A program made the translations under genes and the position numbers. Below are positions 1 through 9,101 of a DNA stretch of 64,000 bases, in pieces; the stretch's first letter is position 1, and every line of letters starts with the position of its first letter. Source of the stretch: Pseudonocardia terrae (GTDB lineage: Bacteria > Actinomycetota > Actinomycetes > Mycobacteriales > Pseudonocardiaceae); assembly GCF_021343995.1 (NCBI RefSeq), contig NZ_JAJTTE010000042.1, positions 1 through 64,000 of the forward strand, in the 5' to 3' direction. The notes beneath the pieces are model-generated. The model saw only the letters and a program-made list of their open reading frames with translations. It was not told where the DNA came from and did not search any database.

Positions 1-55
1 CACCGGCTGGCACCGGCTGGCACCGGCTGGCACCGGCTGGCACCGGCTGGCACCG
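1..55. repeat. 10-bp tandem repeat, five full copies plus half
   Basis: Five perfect head-to-tail copies of CACCGGCTGG fill positions 1-50 and the first five bases of a sixth follow. The array runs off the left edge, so its true length is unknown. The unit is not a multiple of three and I see no gene reading through it. It may be a minisatellite or an assembly edge artefact. Confidence 0.9.
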
Positions 56-155
56 AGGGCATGATCCACCCGCGCTGCTCCACCGGCACCCGATGGCTCT
101 TGACACGACTCGTCGCGTGCATCCTCCCTGTGCCGGACATCAACCACTGGCCTCT

Positions 156-172
156 ACTCGAGGACCGCAGTG
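156..172. repeat. Left direct repeat of the IS481 insertion
   Basis: The 17-bp sequence ACTCGAGGACCGCAGTG directly abuts the left end of the insertion sequence and is repeated exactly at 1625-1641 beyond the right end. This is the pattern of a target-site duplication, although 17 bp is longer than usual for IS481 elements. Confidence 0.8.
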
Positions 173-1624
173 TGATGTCTCAGGACATGGGTGACAGTTC
201 TGCGTCAGGACATCGGTGACGGTTGGTGTGTCAGGACTTCGGTGACCTTCGCGGGTTCTTCGGTCGTCTTCCTGGGGGTCGGCCGTTGCCGACGTAGCGG
301 ATGCCGGGCTCGGGCCTGGTGTGCTCGGCGAGGATCTCGCCGCCGAGGTCGGTGACGATGATCTTGGCGCCGGGCTGGTCGCCGTCGCTGACGACGAGGA
401 CCTGTGTGAACGCGTGGGCGCCACCGATCTTGTAGATCACCATGTCGACGCCGATGTCGCCGCTGGCGCTCACCGTTCGCAGGCGTGTGCCGGCGGGTAG
501 GGCCTGCGGGCGGGGTCGGCCGGGGCCGCAGGGCGGGGACCGGCGGTCTGTAGACGGGCCGGTCGGGTTTCGGGCGGGGTGGATCGGCCTTCGGGGTCGC
601 CTTCCACGCGGCCAGCGGCGTGATTCCGCCCGGGCAGTCCTTGGTGCGGGGCGCTCGGTGTTGTAGATGTGGTCGAACGCGTCGATCTGGGCCTGGAGCT
701 CCGCGAGCGTGGCGGCGAGGGGTTGCTTGTCGAGGTAGCGGAACAAGGTCTGATGGAAGCGTTCGTTCTTGCCCTGGGTGGTCGGCTTGTGCGGCTTGCC
801 GGTGATCGCCTCGACGCCCAGCGCGGCCACATGTCCGACGAGCCGGCCGACCAGGCCCCGTCGCGTCGGGTTGAGCGCGAGCCCGTTGTCCGACAGCAGC
901 CGCTGCGGGACGCCGTGAGCGGCCACGGCCTTGTCGAAGACCGCGATCGCGTCGCGGGCGGTCTCGCCGGCCGCGACGTGGGAGGCGAGCGCGTAGCGGG
1001 AGTGGTGGTCGTCGATGAGCTGGAAGATCACGCACTTGCGACCACCGGTCAGCACGTACTCGGTGGCGTCGAGCTGCCAGCACGCGTTCGGCGCCGGGTA
1101 GACGAACCGCCGCCAGGCCGAGCGGGGCTTCTTGCGCGGCTCCAGACGGGCCACGCCGGCCTCGCGGAAGATCCATGCCAGCGACGCCGTCGACGGAACA
1201 GGGCTCAGGCCCATCGCGCGCATCTTGTCGTGAACGCTGATCGGGCCGTGGTCGAGCCCGGACGCCTCGAGCGCGGCCCGCACCGCGACAGCCTGGGCCT
1301 TGACCTGCTCGGTCAGCTTCGACGGGCTCGTCCTCGGCCGTCTGGACCTGGGCTCGAGCACAGCCGCGGGCCCGTCGAGTCGAGCGCGCTTCCGCAGCTC
1401 ATAGAACGACTTGCGCGAGATGCCGTGCTCGGCGCAGAACGTCGAGACCGCCCCCCGCGGCGCGTCATCAGGCCACTGCGAGATCGCCAGGCGGACACGG
1501 GGATCGATGGGTTCACGGGCAGCCACCGCGGCAGCCTCGCGGCTGAAGTGTCACCACCAAGAACACCCACCGTGTCACCGATGTCCCTGACACAGACTCG
1601 TCACCGATGTCCTGAGACATATCA
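173..1624 (-). mobile_element. IS481-family insertion sequence
   Basis: The element is about 1.45 kb. Its ends are imperfect inverted repeats: the left reads TGATGTCTCAGGACATGGGT and the right, on the other strand, TGATATGTCTCAGGACATCG. Further copies of the motif TCAGGACATCGGTGAC lie inside both ends (about 205-245 and 1545-1605), as expected for transposase binding sites of this family. A single transposase fills the interior on the minus strand. The identical 17-bp sequences directly outside the ends (156-172 and 1625-1641) mark the insertion point. No passenger gene is present. Confidence 0.85.
231..1526 (-). pseudogene. IS481-family DDE transposase, frame-damaged
   Basis: The open frame is 431 codons. 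It has an N-terminal helix-turn-helix (about residues 1-60) and an integrase-like DDE core. The first Asp is in 'WQLDATEY', the second in 'LLSDNGLA' and the Glu in 'GKNERFHQT'. After 'YNTERP' the expected family continuation 'HQGLPGRITPLAAW' is not in this frame: its first half lies in the second frame and its second half in the third. The original frame resumes at 'LPAGTRLRTVSASG'. Three single-base insertions (near 648, 633 and 520) therefore cancel out, leaving an open frame with about 45 scrambled residues. The catalytic core is intact but the C-terminal region is abnormal. Activity is doubtful. Confidence 0.75.
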
Positions 1625-1641
1625 ACTCGAGGACCGCAGTG
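1625..1641. repeat. Right direct repeat of the IS481 insertion
   Basis: Exact copy of the 17 bp found at 156-172, directly outside the right inverted repeat. It lies 12 bp before the SOS box of the HNH gene, so the element inserted just upstream of that gene's promoter and left it intact. Confidence 0.8.
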
Positions 1642-1653
1642 GACGCATCGAGA

Positions 1654-1668
1654 TCGAACAAGTGTTCG
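1654..1668. promoter_or_regulatory. LexA (SOS) box upstream of the HNH gene
   Basis: The sequence TCGAACAAGTGTTCG matches the actinobacterial LexA operator TCGAAC-N4-GTTCGA except for the last base. It lies 33 bp before the ATG at 1701 and directly precedes the -10-like CATAAT (1669-1674), so LexA binding would block the promoter. Several mycobacterial DUF222/HNH (13E12-type) genes are known LexA targets, which fits. Confidence 0.8.
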
Positions 1669-1700
1669 CATAATGATGTTCTAGCTGCTAAGATCGTGAC

Positions 1701-2876
1701 ATGACCGCACTCCGCGACGATCCCGCTCCCGCGGCGTCCGGGGTGTCGTCGCGGGCGGAGCGGGTGGCGCGGATCGAGGAGCTGGTGCGGCTCCGGAACT
1801 CCCTCGACGCGGAGATCGCGACCGAGGTGCGGGAGTTCGCGCGGGAGGAGGTCGAGGCCCGGCTCGATCAGGCCGTGGTCGCACCCGAGCAGGTGGAAGC
1901 GGGGATCGTCGCGCAGCTCGGCTTGGCGCTGCGGGTCTCCCCCACGCGAGCCCGGGTGCAGTTGCGGTTGGCCCGGGATCTGCATGCCGGGCTGCAGCGG
2001 GTGCGGGCGGCCTTCGCCGCCGGGGAGCTCGACGAGCGGAAGGTCGCGGCCATCGTCGCCGCTGCTTCCCACCTCGACCGGGGTGAACGTGCCGAGGTGG
2101 ACCGGCGGTTGTCCGAGCGGGACCTGCCCGGGTTGGGGCATCGGCGGGTCGCTGACCTGGCCCGGTCGATCGTCGCGGCAGTGGCGCCGGAGCGCTTCGC
2201 CGAACGCGCCCGCGCCGCCGCCCGCGAGCGGCACGTGTCGATCCGGCCGCTCGAGGACGGCATGGTCCGGCTCAGCGCGGTCCTGCCCGTGGAGCGGGGA
2301 GTCGCCTGCTACGCGGCACTGCGCAAGGCCGTCACCGAGCACTGGGTCAGCCCCGACCCGGTGACCCGCACCCGCGGGCAGCTCATGGCCGACACCCTCG
2401 TCGAGCGCCTGACCGGAGTGGATGCGGCAACCCCGGTGGCGGTCGAGCTGCAGGTCCTGGTAGCCGTCGAGTCTCTGCTCGACCCGGACGCCCCACTTCC
2501 CGCCGAGATCCCCGGCTACGGCCCCACCGACCTCCTCGACCGCGCCACCTGCGCCAGTTGGCGGCGGCTGGTCACCAAGGACGGCATCGTCATCGGCGGG
2601 GACTCCCGCCGGCGAGGTTTCACCGGGGTCCTCGCCGACCTCATCCGCACTCGAGACCGCGGACGCTGCACCGAGGTCGGCTGCGACGCCCCGATCCAGC
2701 ATCTCGACCATGTCGACCGCTGGAGCGAGGGCGGCCCGACCACACTCGGCAACGGGCGGGGCGCCTGCGCGTTCCACAACCTCGTCCGCGAACAACCCGG
2801 TTGGAGGGTCGAGCGTCGAGGCAGCACCCGGACCACCACCACACCGACCGGGCGCCGGTACTCGCTGCGTCCGTAA
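1701..2876 (+). CDS. DUF222 and HNH endonuclease domain protein
   Basis: The protein is 391 residues, the usual size for the mycobacterial 13E12-repeat family. Residues about 10-290 form the DUF222 region and the C-terminus carries an HNH nuclease motif with His337, Asn351 and His359. A CxxxxC pair just ahead ('CTEVGC') could bind zinc. Such proteins are presumed DNA endonucleases, often within repetitive families, but their cellular role is unclear. A LexA box 33 bp upstream indicates DNA-damage induction. The IS481 insertion ends only 59 bp before the SOS box's gene start region and does not interrupt the frame. There is no strong ribosome binding site; the short leader may be translated as a near-leaderless message. 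Confidence 0.9.
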   Translation: MTALRDDPAPAASGVSSRAERVARIEELVRLRNSLDAEIATEVREFAREEVEARLDQAVVAPEQVEAGIVAQLGLALRVSPTRARVQLRLARDLHAGLQRVRAAFAAGELDERKVAAIVAAASHLDRGERAEVDRRLSERDLPGLGHRRVADLARSIVAAVAPERFAERARAAARERHVSIRPLEDGMVRLSAVLPVERGVACYAALRKAVTEHWVSPDPVTRTRGQLMADTLVERLTGVDAATPVAVELQVLVAVESLLDPDAPLPAEIPGYGPTDLLDRATCASWRRLVTKDGIVIGGDSRRRGFTGVLADLIRTRDRGRCTEVGCDAPIQHLDHVDRWSEGGPTTLGNGRGACAFHNLVREQPGWRVERRGSTRTTTTPTGRRYSLRP

Positions 2877-3237
2877 CCGCCCCCCGTCGAGTATGTCCTG
2901 CACACGCGGCCCCCGGGAGCTGGCGCCGCTCGGCACGACCTGCAGGTTCGCCATCTCGCCGCGCGCGGGCGCGCCCTCACCCGGCCGGGCCTGACCACGG
3001 TCGTGATCGACACGGAGGTCCCGGCCATCGCGGTGGCGCGCCGGGTCCTCCGCGAGGCGGGCGTGCCGGTGCCGGAGGGAAGGTACGGAGGAAGCTCGAA
3101 GCGGCGAAGGAGCCACTGAGCTACCGCGCCGGCGAGTCCCGGTTCTCCAGCGCGGCCGAGTACAACCGGATCGCGGAAACGACCGAATCCACACTCGACC
3201 CGCTCATCGCGGCCTACGAGGAGCACGTCGCCGCTGA
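2877..3237. other. 361-bp stretch without a recognisable gene
   Basis: This lies between the HNH gene and the end of the convergent P450 gene. Short protein-like pieces appear in different plus-strand frames, for example around 2990-3118 and 3085-3237, each with plausible codon use but no start signal or ribosome binding site and no family I recognise. The shift between frames suggests the eroded 3' end of a lost gene, in line with other decayed genes nearby, but this is weak. No terminator hairpin is obvious. Confidence 0.3.
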
Positions 3238-4461
3238 TCAGCTCACCACGACCGGCAACGCTGACAGGCCCCTGAGCACCAGCCCGTCGCTGTGCCCCCA
3301 ACGGAGCTCGTCCGGGTCGACGGCCAGCCGCATCGCCGGGAAGCGGGTGTACAGCGCGGCGAGCGCGATGTGCCCCTCCATCCTGGCCAGCGGCGCGCCC
3401 AGGCAATGGTGGATGCCGTGGCCGAGCGCGAGGTGGCCGCCGTCGTCGCGGAATATGTCGAAGGTGTCCGGGTCGCGGTACCGCGCCGGATCCCGGTTCG
3501 CCGCCCCCAGCGACACGCTGACCTGCGCGTACGCCGGGATCACGGCGTCACCGATCCGGATCTCCTCCGTGGTGTAGCGGAACGTCGAGTGTGGCACCGG
3601 GGCGTCCCAGCGCATCGTCTCCTCCACGACGCGCGGTGCGAGATCCGGGTCGGCGACCAGCGCGTCGCGCTGGGCCGGGTGGCGCAGCAGCGCCACGGTG
3701 GCGTTGCCGATGAGACTGGTGGTCGTGTCGTGCCCGGCGACGACCAGCTGGAAGATCGTCGAGAGCATCTCCTGTCGGGTGAGCGCGCCGTCCCGCGCCG
3801 CGACGACGAGATCGGTGACGAGGTCCTCGGCGGGCTCGGCGCGCTTGAGGTCGAGCAGCCCGGACAGGTAGCCGACGATCGACTCGGACGCCGCCACGGC
3901 GGCCGGCCCCTGGTCCTGGGCGAGCAGGGTCCGGAACCACCGGCCGAGGGCGGCGCGGTCGGGCTGCGGGATCCCGAGCAGCTCGCAGATGACCGTGAAC
4001 GGCAACGGGAACGCCAACCCGGCGACGAGGTCGACGACCCCGTCGCGGACCTCCAGGCCGTCGAGCAGGCCGTGCACGATCGCGTGGACGCGCTCCTCCA
4101 GCCGTTCCACCCGACGCCGGGTGAACGCCGGGGTCGCCATCCGGCGCAGCCGGGTGTGGTCGGGCGGGTCGACGGCGAGCATGTGGCGGGCCAGCGCCGG
4201 ACCGGGCAGGCCCTCCGCGACGACCTCGCCACTGCGGGCCAGCGCCGCGTGCATGTCCTTCGACAGCCGCGGGTCGGTGAGCGCCGCACGCGCCTCGGCG
4301 TGGCCGACGACCAGCCACGCCGGGTGGCCGTCGGCCAGCCGTACCTCGTGCACCGGACCGGTGGCCCGCACGCGGGCGAACAACGGGAACGGGTCGTCCC
4401 GGTCGTAGTGGGCGGAGTCCCCCCAGGCGTCGAGCGCGGGGTCACGCAGCGGCGTGCTCAT
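3238..4461 (-). CDS. Cytochrome P450
   Basis: A 407-residue soluble bacterial P450. It has the I-helix oxygen-activation motif AGHDTT (242-247), the K-helix ExxR (Glu281-Arg284) and the heme loop 'LGHGIHHCLGAP' with ligand Cys353. It would hydroxylate or otherwise oxidise a small organic substrate using electrons from a ferredoxin and reductase, neither of which is encoded here. The ATG at 4461 is chosen because a GGGAGG ribosome binding site sits just before it and the sequence from 'MSTPLRDPALDAW' is typical of the family; upstream in-frame sequence is the overlapping SnoaL-like gene. The 20-bp overlap with that gene shows co-transcription. The substrate cannot be told from sequence. Confidence 0.95.
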   Translation of the reverse strand: MSTPLRDPALDAWGDSAHYDRDDPFPLFARVRATGPVHEVRLADGHPAWLVVGHAEARAALTDPRLSKDMHAALARSGEVVAEGLPGPALARHMLAVDPPDHTRLRRMATPAFTRRRVERLEERVHAIVHGLLDGLEVRDGVVDLVAGLAFPLPFTVICELLGIPQPDRAALGRWFRTLLAQDQGPAAVAASESIVGYLSGLLDLKRAEPAEDLVTDLVVAARDGALTRQEMLSTIFQLVVAGHDTTTSLIGNATVALLRHPAQRDALVADPDLAPRVVEETMRWDAPVPHSTFRYTTEEIRIGDAVIPAYAQVSVSLGAANRDPARYRDPDTFDIFRDDGGHLALGHGIHHCLGAPLARMEGHIALAALYTRFPAMRLAVDPDELRWGHSDGLVLRGLSALPVVVS

Positions 4462-4825
4462 CGAGAACCTCCCGGAAGCCGGAGCACAACAGGTCGATGA
4501 CCGCCAGGAGCCCGTCGACCGTCTTGCAGATCGCGGTCTGCGTGCGCACCCAGCGGGTCGTGCCCCGGGCGACGTGCAGGCGGTAGTGGATGAGCAGGCG
4601 GTCGGCGACGGCCTCGCCCGCGGCCTCCATGAGCTCCACGGTGTCGAAGCCGGCGAAGAAGCCATGGAAGCGGTCGGCGACGTCCTCGCGCCCGCGGGCC
4701 TCGATCGGGCCGCCGGGCAGAAGGGCGCGCAGCCGCGCGGTCTCGGTCAACACCGTGGCCAGCCGCTCCGGGTCGCGCGCAGCGACCAGCGCACCGACCT
4801 CGGCGGCGACAGGGTGATAGCGCAT
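4442..4825 (-). CDS. SnoaL/NTF2-like fold protein
   Basis: A 127-residue protein with the alpha+beta cone pattern of the SnoaL/nuclear transport factor 2 superfamily, including the central 'RFHGFFAGFDTVELMEA' and a C-terminal 'TRWVRTQTAICKTVDG' strand region. Members act as small cyclases, isomerases or binding proteins, often beside oxygenases. It starts at 4825 and overlaps the downstream P450 by 20 bp, so the two are translationally coupled. The frame-damaged monooxygenase ends 12 bp upstream. Together the three look like a small oxidative tailoring or degradation operon. No catalytic residues can be assigned with certainty. Confidence 0.75.
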   Translation of the reverse strand: MRYHPVAAEVGALVAARDPERLATVLTETARLRALLPGGPIEARGREDVADRFHGFFAGFDTVELMEAAGEAVADRLLIHYRLHVARGTTRWVRTQTAICKTVDGLLAVIDLLCSGFREVLDEHAAA

Positions 4826-4836
4826 GCCGGGTCCTC

Positions 4837-6056
4837 TCAGCTCGCCCGCCGGACGAGCGTGTCCAGGTGGCCGACGAGGTGGTCGGTGAGGTCGCGGCCG
4901 TCGCTCGCGGCGCCGTCGATCAGCGTGGACTTCCGGCGGCGCAGGAACGGCAACCCCATGACGTAGAGGCCGGGTGCGGCAGCGACGCCGCCGTCGTGCA
5001 CGCTCCGGCCCTTGCGGTCGAACACCGGCACCTCCAGGAAGGACAGGTCCGGGCGGAAGCCGGTGGCCCACACGACGCTCTCGATCCCCCCGCGGCCGAG
5101 TCGCGCGGACAGAGCCGGCGCGGGCACCGGTCGGCGCGAAGCGCTGCGGCGCCTCCGCCTCGACGCCCGCCCGGTCGGCCCACGCGTCGAACGTGTCCAG
5201 CAGCCGACCCAGCTTGAGGTCGGCCAGCGCGCACACGTTGGCCAGCGACCCGGAGAAGTGCACCGCGTCGTCCCGGGCACCGGCGAGCCGGCCGACGAGC
5301 GCCACCCCCTTCCTGCGCAGCGCGTTCAGGTCGAGGGTGCGCGGCGCGCCGACGAGCTGCATCGACGGCAGGTTTCGCGCCCGGACCAGGTCCGGGACCG
5401 CGTCCCAGCGCTCGTCGAGCAGGCCCGACGCGTCCTCCACGAGAGGATGTCGCGGCCCCGATAGGTGCGCGGGAGCCGCACGTGCTCGCCCACGGCCAGG
5501 GTCACCGGACGCCCGGAGCGGGACAGCTCCTCGGCGATCTGGATCCCGCTCGCCGAGGCACCCACGACCAGCACGCCGCCGTCGGGGAGTTGGCCGGGAT
5601 TGCGGTAGCCCGCTGCGGTCACCGTGGGGATCCCCGGCGGCAGCGGCACGGACGGCCGGGCCGCCGCGGCGGACCCCCCGGTCGCCACGACGACGGTCCG
5701 TGCCCGCACGCACCGCGGTTCGTCCGCACCAGGTATCCCTGGTCGAGGGGCTGCACCGAGGTCACTGTCACCCCGGTGAGCACCGGCGCCCCGGTCGCGT
5801 ACTCCTCCAGGAGCCGGATCACCCCGGGCATGGAGAGGTAACCGTCCGGGTCGTCGCCGCGGTAGGTGTGCCCGGGCAGCCGGGTCATCCAGTTCGGCGT
5901 GAGCAGGCGCAGCGAGTCCCATCGCTGGGTGCGCCACGAGTGCGCCACCTCGCCACGCTCGAGGACGGCGTGGTCCACCGAGTGCGCGGCGAGGCAGCGG
6001 CTCAGGGCCAGTCCGCAGTGGCCGGCCCCGATCACCACCGTCGTCGCGTGCCGCAC
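4837..6056 (-). pseudogene. FAD/NADPH-dependent monooxygenase, three frameshifts
   Basis: The translated pieces form one flavin monooxygenase of the FMO/YUCCA-like type. 'VVIGAGHCGLALSRCLA' at the start is the FAD-binding GxGxxG, 'VLVVGASASGIQIAEEL' in the middle is the NADPH-binding motif and 'VVWATGFRPDLSFL' is the family's ATG-containing motif near the end. The pieces lie in different frames, with shifts near 5710, 5445 and 5130. No large part is missing, so either single-base decay or sequence error could explain it. The presumed start is the GTG at 6056, directly after the OsmC stop at 6059. As written it cannot make the full enzyme. Confidence 0.85.
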
Positions 6057-6058
6057 GG

Positions 6059-6613
6059 TCAGCTCACCGTGACCGTGACGGCGGTGGGGTTGGTCATGAT
6101 GTCGTAGACCGCCGAACGCTTCTGCGACTGCGCCACCAGCGCCTCGATCTCCGCGCGGTCGGCGTCGGCGTCGATGTGGTAGTCGACCCGTACACCGCTG
6201 AAGCCGTTGCGGACCTCCGGGTCGGCGCCGAGGATGCCGTGCAGGTCCATCTCGGCACTGACGTCGGCGCGTACCCAGCGCAGCTGGATGCCCCGCTGCT
6301 GGGCGACGGCCGCGATCCCGGCCGTCAGGCAGCCGCCGAGGGCGACCAGCACGTACTCCACCGGCGTGATGCCGTTGTCCTCGGCGGCGAACTGCAGCGG
6401 GTGGTCGACGTCGAAGGCGAACGTCCTCGAGTGGCGCTGTTCGTCGCCGAAGCCCGAGAACGTGTCCACCGGGGCCGTGCTGTGTGTGCCGTGCGCCCAG
6501 GACACGCTCGACCGCCACTGGAAGCGGGCGATCTCCGGTGCGTCGGCGAACGCCTCCCGGGCCCCGAGCAGGGCGGCGACGTTGACGCCGTTGTCGACGA
6601 CGGACGTGGTCAT
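6059..6613 (-). CDS. OsmC-family protein
   Basis: A 184-residue protein with the OsmC/Ohr fold signature 'TPVEYVLVALGGCLTAG'. OsmC-type proteins reduce organic hydroperoxides with a pair of cysteines, but here I find only one cysteine (in 'GGCL'). It therefore belongs to the YhfA-like branch with uncertain peroxidase activity. The ATG at 6613 is preceded by GGGAG. It is the first gene of the minus-strand group OsmC, monooxygenase, SnoaL-like, P450. Directly upstream on the other strand lies a ruined LuxR-type regulator that may once have controlled the group. Confidence 0.85.
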   Translation of the reverse strand: MTTSVVDNGVNVAALLGAREAFADAPEIARFQWRSSVSWAHGTHSTAPVDTFSGFGDEQRHSRTFAFDVDHPLQFAAEDNGITPVEYVLVALGGCLTAGIAAVAQQRGIQLRWVRADVSAEMDLHGILGADPEVRNGFSGVRVDYHIDADADRAEIEALVAQSQKRSAVYDIMTNPTAVTVTVS

Positions 6614-6669
6614 GGTGTGCTCCCTCGGATCGGTCCTGCGAACAGCCGGAACGCTAGGAGCGGACGGGG

Positions 6670-8992
6670 GCGCGGCGCGGTCGTCAGCGGCGAGGCCGGG
6701 CTCGGCAAGACGTCGGTGGTGCGGGCGTTCCTGGCCGGGTTGGACCCCGGCGTCGCGGTACGCGAGGGCGCCCGCGACGACCTGCTGACCCCGCGCCCGT
6801 TGGGCCCGGTCCACGACCTGAGCCGCCAGTCCGGTCCGGCGCTGGCCCGCGCCCTGGCGGAGGGCGACGTGCAGGCGGTGTTCACCGCGCTGCTCGTGCT
6901 GGGCGGGCTGCGCAACCCGGCCGCGGTGCGGATCCAGCTCGCCCCGCTCTCGGCGGACGCGGTGGTGCAGCTCGCGGGGCACCGACAGGCGGGGCAGCGG
7001 GTGCACGCCTCGGCCGGGGGCAACCGGTTCTTCGTCACCGAGCTGCTCGCCGCCGAGCACGAGGGCACGCCCGCCTCGGTGAGCCACGCGGTGCTGGCGC
7101 GGGTGGCGCGGCTCCCCTCCCCGACCCGCGCGTTGCTCGACCTGCTCGCCGTCGTTCCCGCCCGGACGGAGGCCGGGCTGCTCGACGTCCTGTGCCCGGG
7201 CTGGCCGGAGCGGGCCGCGGCGGCCGAGGAGCGCGGGGTGGTCGAGTGGCAGGGCGACGGCCTGGCGTTCCGGCACGAGCTCGCCCGGCGCGCGGTCGAG
7301 GAGGCGTTGCCCGCCTCCCGGGCGCGCGGGCTGCACGCCCGGGTGCTGGCGGCGCTGCAGGCCTGCGGCGCGGATCCCGCCCGGCTCGTGCACCACGCCG
7401 AGCGCACCGCGGACCTCGACACACTCGCCGGGGTCGCACCGCTTGCGGCGCGCGCGGCCGCCGCGGCCGGCGCGCACCGCGAGGCCACCGCCCACTACCG
7501 GCGGGCGCTGGAGCTGGGCGACCGCTACTCCGACGCCGAGCGCGCCGACCTCCTGGAGGCGTTCACGCTCGAGGCGTCGACCACGTGCCACATCGGCGAG
7601 GCGCTGCGCGCCGCCGAACGGGCGCTGGCCCTGCGCGAGGCGCGGGGCGAGCCGTCGGGGATCGGGCGCAACCTGCGCCGGCTCGGCCAGCTGTCCTGGT
7701 TGCGGGGGCGCCGCGAGGACATGGAACGTCGGCTCGCCGCCGGAGGCGCTGGAGGACCAACCACCCGGCCCCGAGCGCGCCATGGCCTACAGCGACCTCG
7801 CGCTGCGCATCGGGCTCTACGGCGGTCGGCGTGAGGAGGCCGGGCGCACGGCCGACCGCGCCGTCGCCCTCGCGAGAGACTGCGCCGACCCGGCCGCGCT
7901 CGGTCACGTCCAGGGCCGCATCGGCCTGCTGAACGCGATGCTCGACGCCGACGACGCTCTGCTGCGGGACTGTCTGGGGCGCGCCCGGACGGCCGGGTTG
8001 CGTCTCGACGCCGGGATGGCCTACCAGGGCCTGGCCACAGGCGCCGCGCTGCGCCGCGACCGGGCGACCACCCGTCGGTGGGTCGACGAGGGCATCGACT
8101 ATCTCCAGGTCCGGGACATCCTGGGGCCCCTGCAGTACCTGCGCGGCCTGCAGGCGGCACAGGAACTCGCCGAGGGGAACTGGCTCGGTGCGGAACGGAC
8201 GGCCGGCTGGGTGCTGGCCCAGCCGGAGGGCAGGGGGATCACCGGGGTCCACGCCCTGGAGACCGAGGCCCTCCTGCACCTGCGCCGGGGCCGCCTGCCG
8301 CAGGCCGTGCCCGTACTGGGCGAGCTGTGGTCCGTCGCGGAGACGTGCGGCATGGTGCAGCACGTCGCCCCGGCCGCCTGCGCGCTGGCCGAGCACGCCG
8401 AGCTGACCGGCGAGTGGGCCGCCGTCGTGACGCCACTGCGGGACGCCCTGGCGCTCGCGCAGCGCCTGGGTCTGGCGCAGGTAGCGAGCGAGCTCGGGTT
8501 CTGGCTGCGCCGCGCAGGCGCGCTCGACCCGCCGAGACCCGCGCCCGGGACCCCGACGACCCCTACGCCCTGGCAGCGGCGGGCCGATGGCGGGCAGCGG
8601 CGGCGGTGTGGGACCGGTCGGGGTGCCCGTTCGAACGCGCGCGCACCCTCGCCGACTCCGACGACGAGCAGGCGTTGCTCACCGCGCTCGACCTCGCCGT
8701 CGGCCTCGGCGCCGACCCACTGGCGTCCCGGATCCGGGCGACCCTGCGTGCCTGCGGCGCGCAGCGCGTACCGCGCGGCCCCCGGCCGGACACCCGGGCC
8801 AATCCCGCCGGCCTCACCGCTCGTCAGCTCGAGGTCCTGGCGCTACTGCGCGAGGGGCTGACCGACGCCGAGATCGCCACGCGGCTCGTCCTGTCGGTGA
8901 AGACCGTGAACCACCACGTCAGCGCGGTGCTCGACAAGCTGGGGGTGGACAACCGTCGCGACGCGGTGCGCATCGCCGCGCGTGGCCGCTGA
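6670..8992 (+). pseudogene. LAL-type LuxR regulator, heavily decayed
   Basis: This is a remnant of a large ATP-binding LuxR regulator (MalT/LAL type, normally about 900 residues). A Walker A 'GEAGLGKT' is present near 6690, but the usual N-terminal 'VGRExEL' start and any start codon are absent. The segment that should hold Walker B is missing: 'VFTALL' runs straight into 'VLGGLRNPAAV'. The TPR-like middle shifts frame near 7740 and again near 8525. The C-terminal HTH ('LTARQLEVLALLREGLTD' to 'LGVDNRRDAV') is well kept and ends at 8992. Missing segments plus two frameshifts make it a true pseudogene. Confidence 0.9.
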
Positions 8993-9065
8993 AGTCCGGC
9001 GGATCCGGCGACGACCTCCGCGTGCGGTCAGTCCCACACTCCTGGACCGAGGGACGACGTGACCG

Positions 9066-9095
9066 TAGACATGTGACCGAATGGTCACCTATCAT
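9066..9095 (+). promoter_or_regulatory. Promoter with embedded operator of the ArsR-SRPBCC gene
   Basis: A -35-like TAGACA (9066-9071) and -10-like TATCAT (9090-9095) are 18 bp apart, and the ATG at 9102 follows the -10 by only 6 bp, so the transcript is probably leaderless. The perfect inverted repeat GTGACC-GAAT-GGTCAC (9073-9088) fills the spacer, where a bound repressor would block RNA polymerase. The obvious binder is the ArsR-type domain of the next gene. Confidence 0.65.
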
Positions 9096-9101
9096 TCCCG
9101 C

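Noticed and set aside
100..105. TTGACA as a promoter -35
   Set aside because: No acceptable -10 stands 16-18 bp downstream, and only the IS element follows.
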